Source of the DNA: Erythroxylum novogranatense
Lineage: Eukaryota; Streptophyta; Magnoliopsida; Malpighiales; Erythroxylaceae
Length of the DNA stretch: 64,000 nucleotides
Direction: 5' to 3'
Assembly (NCBI GenBank): GCA_029891385.1
Contig: CM057233.1
Coordinates: 53,026,063-53,090,062, forward strand
Shown: positions 34,071 to 45,726 of the stretch, one piece after another
How the letters are laid out: the number at the start of each line of letters is the position of its first letter
How positions within the stretch are numbered: position 1 is the first letter of the stretch
Made by a program: the position numbers and the translations under genes
The notes under the pieces: model-generated
The model's database searches: none
Seen by the model: the letters and a program-made list of their open reading frames with translations, nothing else
What the model was told of the DNA's origin: nothing

Positions 34071-37000
34071 CCAAAAGTACTATCTTATATGCGTCATTTC
34101 TGAAATAGGGGTCAAGTTGCATGCATTTAAGTCATATCATAGCAGACAGTGGCAACTAACCCCTAGTCTGAGTCGCATGAGCATGAGTCACACGCATGAG
34201 CATATGTTAAATGTTTAAGCTGAGATGAATAGTGAGGAAGGTAATGATATGTCATAATGTGAAAAAAAAAGGGAGGTTGTGGATATGTAGAAATGAGAAA
34301 TTGTATGTGATTAGTTGGTGAATGTATTATGGGATACGATGTTAATATTGAACAGTGAGGATGTATCCTCGAATGTAAACTTAATATGAATGCATTGTTG
34401 CTGATTGTTTGAAGAAAAATGTGTAAACCAAAGGAATGATGATTGTGAAAAAAAAAAGGAAATTGAGGAAACTATAACCCCAAGGTTAATTATGCCATTT
34501 GGATTTGGAGATTATGCAGTATATAATGAAGTTTCACCTTGGAGATCAAGATACATTCTATTATACCAATATAAAGTGGTTTTGTATTAAAGACTCATGG
34601 GATGATTTTGATACATGATTTAGAATTGCTATTATAGTGATTACTTTGAGAATTTGGAGATATTAGATATACCGAGACATTTCGAAAATGTACAAACCAA
34701 TTAAGTTTGAGGAAAATAAGAATATATGTGGAAATGATGAGACTAAAGTGTACAAGCCCGGTTACAGGAAATAAAATAGTTATAAATGACTTTACAAGCG
34801 ATGAATGATGTGTAGTATAGAGAAATGCACCTAAGTTTGGATCTTATGTATGCACGCAATTAAGGAAAAGATGATGAATCAAAGGAGAAGAGTGAATGCA
34901 CTCAAAATGATAGCTCAATTATTATGAAATGATATGTAGCATTAGAAAAAGAGGTAAATTTTGGAAAACTAGAGTAGAATTGATGTTAATAAGTTTGTTA
35001 ATGTGAGGAAGAAAGTGCAAGGCACGATAGTGGCCTACAAGAAAATAGGTTTATGTCACGATCGTGATGAGGTACCCCAATTGTAGGCAGGAACAAAGAT
35101 AGAAGTGTTGTCTGGACTTAATTGAACTTCAAGTATTAATAGCAAAATGTTATTAATTGGTTAATTGACATAAATATATCGCTAGCCAAGATGTAATGAT
35201 TGTGCCTTATTTTAAGGATGTTCAGATCATATAAGTTGTAATACAAATTGATATGATTTTTTCGATTAAGAATGATCAATGAAATAACAAATCTGAAATG
35301 AATGTCAAAAGTGAATGATGGAGTTACATCCCTAGGGAGGACTCAAGCATAAGAGTTAGAAAATGTTACGAAGAGTGTATGCATGTTGCTCATATAGAGT
35401 ACCAACTACGTAAGTGGATTTGTGAATTCCAAAGGACACCTCGCTAACGTAAGGGGAACTTAGGTCCATATTGTAGTATGTATATGTTTGGAATGTATTA
35501 CCAACACAGGAAGTTATGTTTGTAAATAAATTGAAACGTGTGGAGAAACTGGGGTGAATGAACAGACATTAGAATAAGTCAATGTGAAATCACAGGAAAT
35601 CGAATGAACTGAGGAAATCATTCGAGAAAAAGGGCGTTAATTGGGAAATTGAGAATATCATGTGCTAATACTACTGCACTGAGGAATTAGTTACTTAAAG
35701 AATTACAAAAAAAAATTATGGGCATAACGAGTCTTAGGCATATCTGTTGGAGTTAACAATGCCCCCGACAATATTATGATACTGAAGGTTAAAATGATTC
35801 GAGCAACATGATATCAACGAGTGATTATGATCATAGACAGTATTTTGAATGTGTTTGAAAAAGTGAGATGGAATTTTGAATATTTGCGGAATAATGATAT
35901 AAACCGTATCAGTGAAAAACAAAGAAAAAAAGGGAAATTTGTGCAGAATTTCTAACCCCAGTGTTCATTATACCGCTTCACTTTGGAGATTTTTCAATAT
36001 ATAACGAAGTTGCCCATTAGAGATTAAGATGCAATATGTTGTAATAGTACAAAGTGATTTTATGTACCTAGGGACAATTATCGCCTCATGAGCTGAATTT
36101 TGAATATATGACTTGAAATGTGCTATAATAGAAATTACTTTGAAAGCTTGGAGACATTATTTGTACAGAAACATTTTGGATAGATATATGAATATATAGA
36201 TCAGTAAAGATTGAGGTACTTAGTGAGTTTGCAAGGATTGAAAAGGATTGTGCAAATGAGTATTTCCCAATAACGTTAGTGTTGTTAATTGATGCATTGA
36301 ATAGAAAATTCAATAGCAAAGTATCTCAAATTTGGATGTTCAGATTATCAAATCGAGTGTATTAATGAGTGTAGAATGTTGAGTAAAAAAGGGGCAAAAA
36401 GAAAGTATTATTAGCTATCGAATTTAAAATCAGTTGTTTATAAAAGAATTGACAAAGCCCAAATTGAGAATTTAGAACTTGTGAACCTTATCGGGGAATT
36501 GAAAACAGATCCAACTTTCAAGTAAATGATATTTTTATTGGATTAAAAAGTATGTATTACTTGATAAAAAGACTGTTAGAGAAAACACAAGAAACAATCA
36601 AAGCTATATGTCCTAGTATGAGTACATCGAAAGAGCAATTGATGGCGAAGAATGTAGAACCGAGTGATTACACATTTGAGTTGCCAATAGTCTTAACTAT
36701 TGGAGACAAGTGTAAAGCTTATATTTTTGGAGTTCATCAGAATATGAGATTAATGTATAGTTCAAATTGACTGCAGGTATATCAATCATTATCATGATGA
36801 TACCATGACAATAGTGTATAAGGGGTCATATGACAAAAAGGGAGTCGATCGCCCCTACATTGAAATGAAGAGGGTATGAAAAAAATGGTTGAAGGCCATA
36901 ATTGATTTGAGACAATATTGATGAGCGAAATGAATCTGTAATAGGGGTTAAATGATTCAAGATAATAACGATTGAGTTAAGTGGATCAACATTGAGGTTA

Positions 37001-37500
37001 TGGAATATCATGGGTTAAATATAAGAGTTAAGTGTATTAACACTGATGAGAAGTGAAAAAGATGACTTATCTGTGAGAGTATCACCTTGGCTAAGGTGTA
37101 CTTAGATGGAGATAAAGGTGTAAATAGGGGAAAACTAAGTTAGACATAAAGTGGTCCATATGAAACTATGGCGATAATAGGACTATGGATTGTGAGTTGT
37201 TTTATGGTTATCGGATTCACACAGTGTTATATAGATATAGTTAGTATTATTATGATTCGATATAAGTGTTGTTGAGATTGGAAGTGAAAATTTCAGTAAT
37301 CTGAAACTCATCAAGGAAATCATTAAGAAAGTGTGATATCTAAACAAGGGATTGAGAGGCCTATTGAATCTATCAACTGTGGTCTTTTGAAAAAAAAGTA
37401 TTCGAGGGGTGAAGTGAGATAGGAAACGGAGAAGTATATGAGATAATAGTACCCCTGCCTTATTCCTTAATCCGAAATTAATTTCGAGGACGAAATTTCT
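34071..37500 (+). pseudogene. G3 internal region, decayed gypsy pol with duplicated RNase H traces
   Basis: No usable open frame. Near 35735-35890 ISVGVNNAPDN and IIDSILNVFEK line up with the RT segments MPFGxTNAPATF and FIDDILVYS. The RNase H start is seen twice: at about 34480-34590 (PRLIMPFGFGDYAVYNEVS) and at about 35955-36040 (PVFIIPLHFGDFSIYNEVA), each followed by worn RQLxPHE and WRHYLY pieces. The region ends with the inverted motif AATTTCGAGGACGAAATT at about 37481. The open stretch 36552-36770 has no recognised match. Confidence 0.6.
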
Positions 37501-37501
37501 G

Positions 37502-37516
37502 TAAGGAGGGGAGAGT
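37502..37516 (+). other. G3 polypurine tract
   Basis: TAAGGAGGGGAGAGT directly before the 3' LTR start TGTAACATCC. Confidence 0.88.
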
Positions 37517-40500
37517 TGTAACATCCCATCACCGATGGGAATGGTAGAATAGTAATTTTGAATGGTCAATGGGCGTTTAGAAATTCCTTTACATGTTCAT
37601 GCATAATATAGCATCCGCATACATGTGAATAGTAAATTATGCATATGAAAAATGACTGTACATGCATTCATAATATTTCTCGGTATATTTGGTCATAAAT
37701 GTGATTTATGTGTATAAAAATTGAGTTGGAGAGGGTCTTTGAAGTTTTAAAATTTTTAGTGAATTTTAGAACATTTTTGTCTAAATTCTGATGTAAATTT
37801 TGGACTAGGAAAAATGTCAAGTGGCAGACTGATTGTTTACTGGTAGTAGAAATTATGGTCCAATGGTACTGGAAATTTAGATAAATGATTTTAGGACTTA
37901 TTAATTTGAGCCATTGGAATTTGGGAAAAAATTGGACTAGAAATTGAATTTTAATTGGAAAGAAACTAAGTGAGAGCTTAAAAATGTGACATGTGGCATA
38001 TGACACTTGTCACTTGCCTAACATGCCACCATGTTGGTATTTTTTAAAATTAAACCACCTTCTTTTGGCCTTTCTCGATGTTTCTTCTTTGAAGAGGTTT
38101 CGTGATTTATGTGAGAAATCCTCCATCAACTTTCGTAGCTCTCCTCTTCCTTGCTTCTTTTGATTTTTTCTCATCTTTTCTACCTTCTTCCACCTTGTTT
38201 TCTCTTCTTGTGTTCACTAAAAATCCTAACATAAACCTCACCCCCTTAAGATGATGATGATCGTGTATGGTGGGGGGAGAGGGAGTTAAAGATTTTGTGG
38301 TTTTGGAAGATTTGGAAGCTTAATAGGTAAGAAACATGTTTTATCTCTTGGTTTTGTAGTTAATTAAATTATTTGTGATGTTTGTACACTTAATTGTATG
38401 AGAATTGTGTTGGTGTGTATGGGTATGTGAATTGCTTGCTTTGATTGATGATTGATGAGGTAGAATTTGAGGAATGTAAATTGGAGATGTTTTAGGTGTT
38501 TTGGAAGTGAAATCATGTTTAGAAAAATGTAGGAAAATGATGGATGATGGAGTGTATGTTGCTTCCATTTTGTGAATAAATGTCCAAGTGGAGGTTTTGC
38601 TTTGATTGTGGTTGATATATTGAATAAATTGAGTGTTTATTGGTGTAGAATTGGTATGGAAGAGATAGGAAAGGTGTTAGGTTGAAAATCTGGAAATTTG
38701 CTTTGTGCATGTTTCAATGATTTGGCCATAACTTCTGCTATGGCTATGCAATTTAGATTATTTTTGGCTTAAATTAATCTAGAGGCGTTTGACTAAATTT
38801 CTTGTGAAGGAAGTGATGTTCAATTTTGGCTTGAAGAGTTCTAAATTTTGACTTGAATGTAGTAATGTGTGTAGGGATGAATAGTGCAATTTTAGTGACA
38901 CTAAAGTTGAAATTGTGACCTGAAACTTTGGGAATTTTTCTGGGTTGAATGAGGCTGATTTTGCTAAATTGGTCTCATGAAAGTTGTAGCTCTACTTGAG
39001 AGCTTTCTATCGCCATAAAATGCGCCATTTTTCGACCTTGGAGTTGGTAGTTATGAGTGATTGAAATTTGGATGTGGTTTAGGGTGCAATTATGGGGGCA
39101 GAAACTTTGATTGAAATTTTGACCCAATTAGAGGTTGAAATTGCTTTTAAGTGCTGCATTAAAGTTGTATAATATGTTCTGATCTTTTTATTGATATAAA
39201 ACATGGAATTTTTGGACAATGGGATAAAGTTATGATTTTTAGAAGATTGTGTTACTGTTTAAATGACACTTATTTGGACAGAACATTTGATTGAGATTTT
39301 GACCATTTCAGATGTTGAATTTGCTTCCAAGTTGTTCATGAAAGTTGTTGAATGTGTTCTGATCTTTTCATTGATATAAAACTTGAAATTTTTGGCCAAT
39401 GGAATAGGAAGTTATGATTTTTAGAAGATGTGCTATTGTTTAAGATGATGTTTATTGGATAGTAAATTTGATTGGGATTGACTCCTTTAGAATTGGAATT
39501 TGTCTGTGAGTCCTTCATGGAAATTGTAGGGTTTTTTGTGATCTTTCTATTGATACCTAATTTTTCAATTTTGGACACTTGAGTGAAAAGTTATGCATAT
39601 TGGACGAAGAAAGGAAATAAGTGAAAAATAAAAAAATTGAAAAATTGGCACGAAAGTTGGCCCTCGCGAGGGCGAGAATGACCCGCTCTACTCACTAGCA
39701 CGCACGTCCAGCGCGTGTCTCGCGACCGTGAGCGCCCTTTTTTATTTTTTTTTATTTTTCCCCAATTTGACCATTTGCCACTCTTTTGCGTATAACTTTT
39801 TCATCCGACCTCCGATTGACCTGATTTTCAAAGCGTCAGATTCGTAAGACATTTGTTTACCTCTCCATGAGAATTTGTGAATTTGTTAGATTAAATTGAA
39901 AATAATGGATTAAATCAAAGTGAGAGGTCCGAGTGATTATTTTTCTGGACAATATTTTGACAATATCTGGACCTATAGAGATCTGAATTGAGTAATTGGT
40001 GTCTATGGATTCTCAACACATAGGCGAACTTTTTATTAAATAGTGGTTGCCTAGGCTACCTTATGTGGATTGTCTTATTGATCAGGAACAGTAGACCGGA
40101 AAGTGGGTGTTTTAGAAAAAAAATTGAAATAAGTATATGAGCAATAAATTGCGAGTTTCATGGTCTTTAGTACGGCATAACCCTAGGCATAAATGATTTT
40201 TGATCTGGGAATGATTTCGAGATGAAAATTTATGAAATAATACCGGGATTGTCATGAACATGCATTATACATATTTTATTTCAGTCATGTGCATTATTAA
40301 ACACTTATGATTGTACAAATTGTGACGTATGTGTATCTGGCATAAATGAGTTGTGCAGGATAAATGGCCGCATTGAGGCGTTTCCAGAAACGGGAAGCAA
40401 AAGCTAATCTGGAGCGTACTATGAGTAGACTGAGATGGTCTCATTTCATTATTTGTTTTGTTTTTAAATTTGTATTTACTGACTACTGAATGCTCATATG

Positions 40501-41690
40501 AATGGTGATGGATTGTGATTTGATTGCGGATTCCGAACAGAAGGTCCGATGACTGTGTATTGGGGAGTTGTGTTATTGAAGTGCTACTTGAATGTGAATT
40601 GGATGAACTATGTTTATTTAATGTGATTGATAAATGTGTTTTGAATGCGCATTATATGAGTGATAAGTGTCGGACTACGATCCGATGACAAATATCTTTT
40701 GAATGTGCATTGCATATGTATGAGAATATGTTTCTCAATTCTACTGTTGAATGTCGGACTACGTTCCGATGACATGTGAAAGTGAGTGAATGGGATTGAT
40801 GCATTTTATTGCATAAGTGTATGAAATATAATGGCTATTGTGACCAAAGTAGCCACCGATCAGAGCTTAAAGCTCAACGAGTGGAAATGAGTTTCGAGCT
40901 CAAAAGTGAATCAGAGCCTCAGGCTCAACGTTTAATGAGCCCTGTATCCTCCAAATAGATAAGGGACAGTTATTAATGAGCCCTACATAGGACAGTTTAG
41001 GCACTCGGTCACAACAAAATAACGAATGAAAAGTGAGTCTCATGTGCATTACATGTGCATAATATGAATGATAAGTGTATCGAATGTGAACTAATGTGCA
41101 TGTGAAATAATATGAAATGTGAAATAGAGTGAGTTGTAAATTATGTGTTATGTTACTGGCTGAGCCATCGATGATGGTCACTCACTGAGTTCGCAAAACT
41201 CACCCAAATTTTCAATTATTTTTCAGGACTCAGAAGAATACCCCGTTAGGCAACGGGAGTATATCTATTGCATGTGAGAGAAAGAAGAGGTTGGGATCAG
41301 TTTGCGTCTACATTGTGTCTCTTTATTTTCACACTGAATTGTGCTTTCCACAAATCATTGTATTTTGTGTATTTGTGTATAACTTTTCGATTGAAAAAAA
41401 GGGTTTTGCAATAGAAACTGATCAAAGTGTAATATGTTTTGTTTTTGGAATGGGCTAATCGAACTTCTGGTATGTGAAAAACAAAATTGGCAACTACTAT
41501 AAATGAAAATGTTTCTGAATAAAAGTGAGCCCAAATTTACGATTATTGATTCACGTACGCTTGAAACAAAAAAAAGTTTTATATTGAGTTTTTGATGAAC
41601 TAAGTGATGTAGCACGCCACCCTCGTGGAGCACAGACTCGAATATCATCATCGATGTCGGGTTCGGGTCATGCGGGAGTGGGGTGTTGCA
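37517..41690 (+). repeat. G3 3' LTR, 4174 bp
   Basis: Partner of 29905-34052. The candidate middle leader exon is clearest here: acceptor TTGTGCAG ending at 40358, exon to 40420, but the donor is ATGAGT where the 5' copy has GTGAGT. Acceptor 3 TTTTTCAG ends at 41226. Ends GTTGCA, then the target duplication ACCAC. Confidence 0.93.
39645..39740. repeat. CpG-rich island, G3 3' LTR
   Basis: Contains the perfect palindrome GCCCTCGCGAGGGC at 39660-39673, then GCGCG and CTCGCGACCG units. Longer than the island in the 5' LTR. Confidence 0.87.
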
Positions 41691-41695
41691 ACCAC

Positions 41696-41772
41696 TATTA
41701 ACTGAAGAATATTCCAATGTTATTTCAAGGAATACTAGTAGTTTAACCTTCCCTTCTTTACCAGATGTAAAT
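41696..41772 (+). pseudogene. Cop1 gag, second piece
   Basis: 77 bp left between G3 and G4. In frame with 29883-29904 it reads on to SLPDVN, and across G4 to HSL at 53534. PDVNHSL is a segment I know from the N-terminus of plant Ty1/copia gag. Two separate gypsy elements thus landed 77 bp apart in the same gag. Confidence 0.72.
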
Positions 41773-44700
41773 TGTAACATCCCACCCCCAATTCGAAGGG
41801 TAAAATAGTAAATTTGGCATAGGATGAGATGGATCGGAATGACTTAGGACTATCTATGCATACTGGTACTAGTAACCAGTGAAATCTGTGCACATGAACT
41901 TATTATACATGCATACATGACATTCCCGGTTTTTGTGCCTAAGGCAATTTTAGTGTGATTAACGTTATTATTGGGTTTGAAAAATGATTTTGACTGATCC
42001 AAAGTGTGTTTTATAATTTAAGGGATTTTTAGGAATTTTTCTGGAATTTTCCGAAGAAAATTTCCGAACCGGAAAAAAAATCGTCAATTAGCGAACCGGT
42101 TGATTTTCTACTGTTATTTGGTACTTACCTATTACTTATTTTAGTGGGACCCATAAGTGGACCCTTAATATATGTAGGAACCGAAAATTTGGGTTGATAG
42201 GTGGATATTGATTAAAGTATAATAGTTGTTTTCTTTGACTTTTCATTTTCCTTTGGACAAATCTTCTAATGCCACCTTTGCCTCCATTTAATGCATTCAT
42301 ACTCTTAGATTTCGGTGGCTTCTAGTTGAAAAGAAGGAATCCTATCTCTTATTGCTTAATGGAACCGAAATTGGGTGAAGTTGTATTGTTTTTGGATTAA
42401 ATTGATTCAAGTTGACTTTTCTTCTTAATTTGGACTAGTGTCAACTTGACACTTAGCACTTGCATTAAGTTCTCGACTCTTCTAGTGGGAGGAATGAAAA
42501 GTTGAAGTTGTTGCTTTATTTATCCCATTCACGACTCTTTTTAGTGAATAAATGAAACAATAGAGTAAGTGGTTGTTTTTGGTTTCTCCTCCACTGAAAC
42601 TCATCCCTTCTTTCTCTTCATTAATTGTCGAAAATCCTCCAACTTAGTGCTTTCTCTACAAACTTCAACCTCCTATTTCCTTATTATGCTTGTGGTTGTG
42701 GAGTGAAGTGAAGAAGTTAAGAGTTGAAAAGCTTGAATTGGTAAGTGTTTCATTAAGCTTTAATTATGTTATGTATGGCTTGATGAAGTAGTAGGATTGA
42801 ATGAATGTTTTGCTTGATTTTGGAGTGAATATTGATGACTAATCTTGCATATAACTTAAGAGTTTAATGCTGCCAAATTGTGACTATGAACCCTAGTGAA
42901 TGTATGAATGTGTTAGGGACTGATTTTGTGTCAAATTGAGATGCCTATGGTGGTAGAATTTGAATTGGCATGATAGGAAGTGTAAGTTGAAGATGAAAGC
43001 TGGAAATTGTACTTTGAACATGTTCTAATGTTTTTGCCATAACTAATTGTGTGGTTGTGTAATTGAGGCAAGGTTTGTGCCCACTGAAACTTTGGGATGT
43101 TGGCTACAACTTTGTGTGAAATAGGTGTTGTTAAATTGTAATGTTAGAAGGGTGAATGGTTGCATGGAAAGTTACTGTTTTATTGCCTGTAAACAGTAAC
43201 CGAAACCATAACCTATGAGCTTTGCTGATTTTTCTAAATTAATTGAGATGGAATTAGGGAGAATGGTCTTCATGAAAGTTGTAGCATATTGAGTTATCTC
43301 TCCATTTCCACTGATCTTGCTATTTTTAGAGGCGTATATTCAGAGATATGAACTGTTTTCTATGGACTGGTTTTGGGCATGTTGATGAAACCTAGCTTAA
43401 GTGTCTGACTTGTGAGTATTCTGCTTGGAAGCAATTTTAGCTATTTTTGTGGACCGAATTGGTTTGAGTGATCTTCTGAAAAGTTTCAGAGGAAGAAATC
43501 ATCTTGAAAATTAGATATGGAATATAATTTTGAGAGGTCAGAATTGGGAGTTATGATTTTGTAAAAACTGATCCTGCATTGGGATGTGAATGGCTGATCA
43601 TGGCAGTAAATTGCATAATAGATTTGAAATTGTTAGAAATCGACTTGGAGTTTGAGTTCTTCATGAAACTTGAAGTTTGAGATCTTATCTTTTCAGGAAC
43701 ATAAGGTAGTGAAATTGGTGACATTTGTGCTAAGAGATATGCTGTTTGGAAAATTACTGCCCAGATTGATTGATTTCAGTAGACTGATTCTTTGTTGAAT
43801 TATTTGACCTAGTTAATTATGGAATTTGATTTTGGGTTGTTCATGAAAGTTGTAGATAACATTGTGATCTTGATGAGCATATTTATTGTGTAATTGTTGA
43901 CTGAAGAATCAGAGAGTTATGGAATTTGCAATGTACTGTTCTGTTTTAATGGGATTTGATTAGGCAGTAGCTTTGATGGGATATTTGACACCCTTAGGGG
44001 TGAAATTGATTTTTATGGTCTTCTTGAGAATTGTAGAGCTTTTCATGACCTTTCCAACAAGTTATAGTTTGTATTTTTCCGAATTGTATGCTAAGAATTA
44101 TAAAGGTTGGAAATTTGGATTGAAAACTGGAAAAAGGGGAAAGGGAATGAGGAATCACGCCGACGGCATCGCTAGGGCGACGCCTCGCCCTAGCGATGAG
44201 GCCGATCGATATCCGGCCTCGCTAGGGCGACGTCTCGCCCCAGCGAGGCTGGTTTGTTCCTTTTTATTTTATTATTATTTTGCGATTTCTTGTTTCTTTT
44301 GTCAATTTTTTTTCTGTCCGACGTCTGATTGACCTGATTCTTGAGGCATCGGATTTATGACACATTGAATTTCATTTTGCGGGAAATTGGGAATTTTTGG
44401 ACGGAAAATTGACGTGCCCCCGGGTAACGGAGCCTTTAATCACTATTTTATTTGATTGGGGACCTATAGAGGTCCGAATTGCGCACCGTCAACGCCAATA
44501 GGTTTCTAATTTTTAGACGGATTTTTCTGCGGGAAAAATGAGATTAGGGCCGGGAATTCATGAACATGCATATTTCACCTACATGTGCACAAATTGCATA
44601 TTTAGTGACTCGTTCTTTCTCTGTTTCTTATAGAGGCCCAAGTGGAGCGTCGTCCGACCGACGGGGCGGAAACTTCCCGGCATTAGCTCGGAAGTAATAG

Positions 44701-45708
44701 GTGAGTAACCTAGGTGGTTACCTCAATCTATGTGTTTATTGTGACTTGACTGCCCTACGGGGATTACTATGCTTAGGAATTATGGACTGTGCAATGTGAT
44801 TACTTATGCGATATGGACTGTTAATTGACCGCTGATCGCGAAATATTAATCGTTAATTAATCAGAGATCACTTATCATTGTGAATGATATCTTTATTACG
44901 TATTTGTTCAAATGGGCATGTGCATCCATGCGGATGCATAAACGATAAAGAATAATTGTGAACCGAAGTCGCCATCGACATCGACATCGCGAGCTTTGAG
45001 CTCGAAGGAGTCTACTCCTGACGCAAGACGTCTCTTCGATCGATCTTGGAAAGAGCTTGAGCTCGAGGGAGTTCTACCTCCCGGGCGCTAAGTGTCTCTT
45101 GTTTATCGTTATGCACTTTCGGTATGCCCGAAATGATTGTATGACTCATGTGATTGATCGTGATCAGATATCGCAAATTATTGTGACTATAATCGCATAA
45201 TTATTGTAATCAGTATATTACTATGATCAGTATCGTAGTATTCATGAATCGCCGATTACTATAGATTGTTATATGATGCATGAATTGGGAGAACCATCGA
45301 TGATGGTTTCTCATTGAGTTCGCAAACTCATTCAAAATTGCAATCTATTTTTCAGGACTAGAAGAGTACCCCGTTTGACACGGGAGTATGTCTGGTGCAA
45401 ATTGGGATAGAGTTCGGGATCAGTTCACGTCTGCATTAGTGTTTCTAAATATTGTCTTCCGCAATCTTTGTAAACTGATTTGTATTTGTATTTTATGGTT
45501 CTTGTAAAAGTATTACTAAATGATAGAAATTTTCTCTTGCTTCTCGCTTATTCGCGTGAATGTGTAATGACTGAAACTATTTCCTTTTAACGTGAAATGA
45601 AAAAAAAATGTATACCGAGTTTATTGACTGATGTAGTACGCCACCCTCGCGGGGCACGGACTCGGATATTACTAACGGGTTCGGGTCACGTGGGAGTGGG
45701 GTGTTACA
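41773..45708 (+). repeat. G4 5' LTR, 3936 bp
   Basis: Candidate leader: donor GTAAGT at 42741; middle exon 44634-44700 with acceptor TTCTTATAG and donor GTGAGT; acceptor TTTTTCAG ending at 45355. GC-rich island 44158-44250, conserved box CGTCTGATTGACCTGATTCT at about 44321. A second stem-rich stretch with GAGCTTTGAGCTCGA and GACGCAAGACGTC lies at about 44990-45110. This copy keeps the empty MITE site GGACTAGTGTCAACTT near 42433. Confidence 0.93.
44158..44250. repeat. GC-rich hairpin island, G4 5' LTR
   Basis: CGCTAGGGCGA and TCGCCCTAGCG (44170-44180 and 44185-44195) form an 11 bp stem with a 4 base loop. A second CTCGCTAGGGCGACG / CGTCTCGCCCCAGCGAG stem follows at about 44218-44246. Confidence 0.9.
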
Positions 45709-45714
45709 TTTAGG

Positions 45715-45726
45715 TGGTATCAGAGC
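45715..45726 (+). other. G4 primer-binding site
   Basis: TGGTATCAGAGC, 6 bases after the LTR end. Confidence 0.9.

Larger units (their letters stand above)
29905..41690 (+). mobile_element. G3: LARD-like gypsy element with 5 bp target duplication
   Basis: 11786 bp flanked by ACCAC at 29900-29904 and 41691-41695. LTRs of about 4.15 kb enclose a shorter interior of 3464 bp, the proportions of LARD elements. Ends TGTAAC and GTTGCA. The interior has a primer site, a polypurine tract and decayed RT and RNase H traces but no open pol. Inserted in the gag of Cop1. Confidence 0.93.

Noticed and set aside
44701..45355. GTGAGT...CAG pairs taken as introns of a cellular gene
   Set aside because: They lie inside LTRs and are repeated in both LTRs of each element, with no coding exons next to them. 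Kept instead as a leader-splicing hypothesis.
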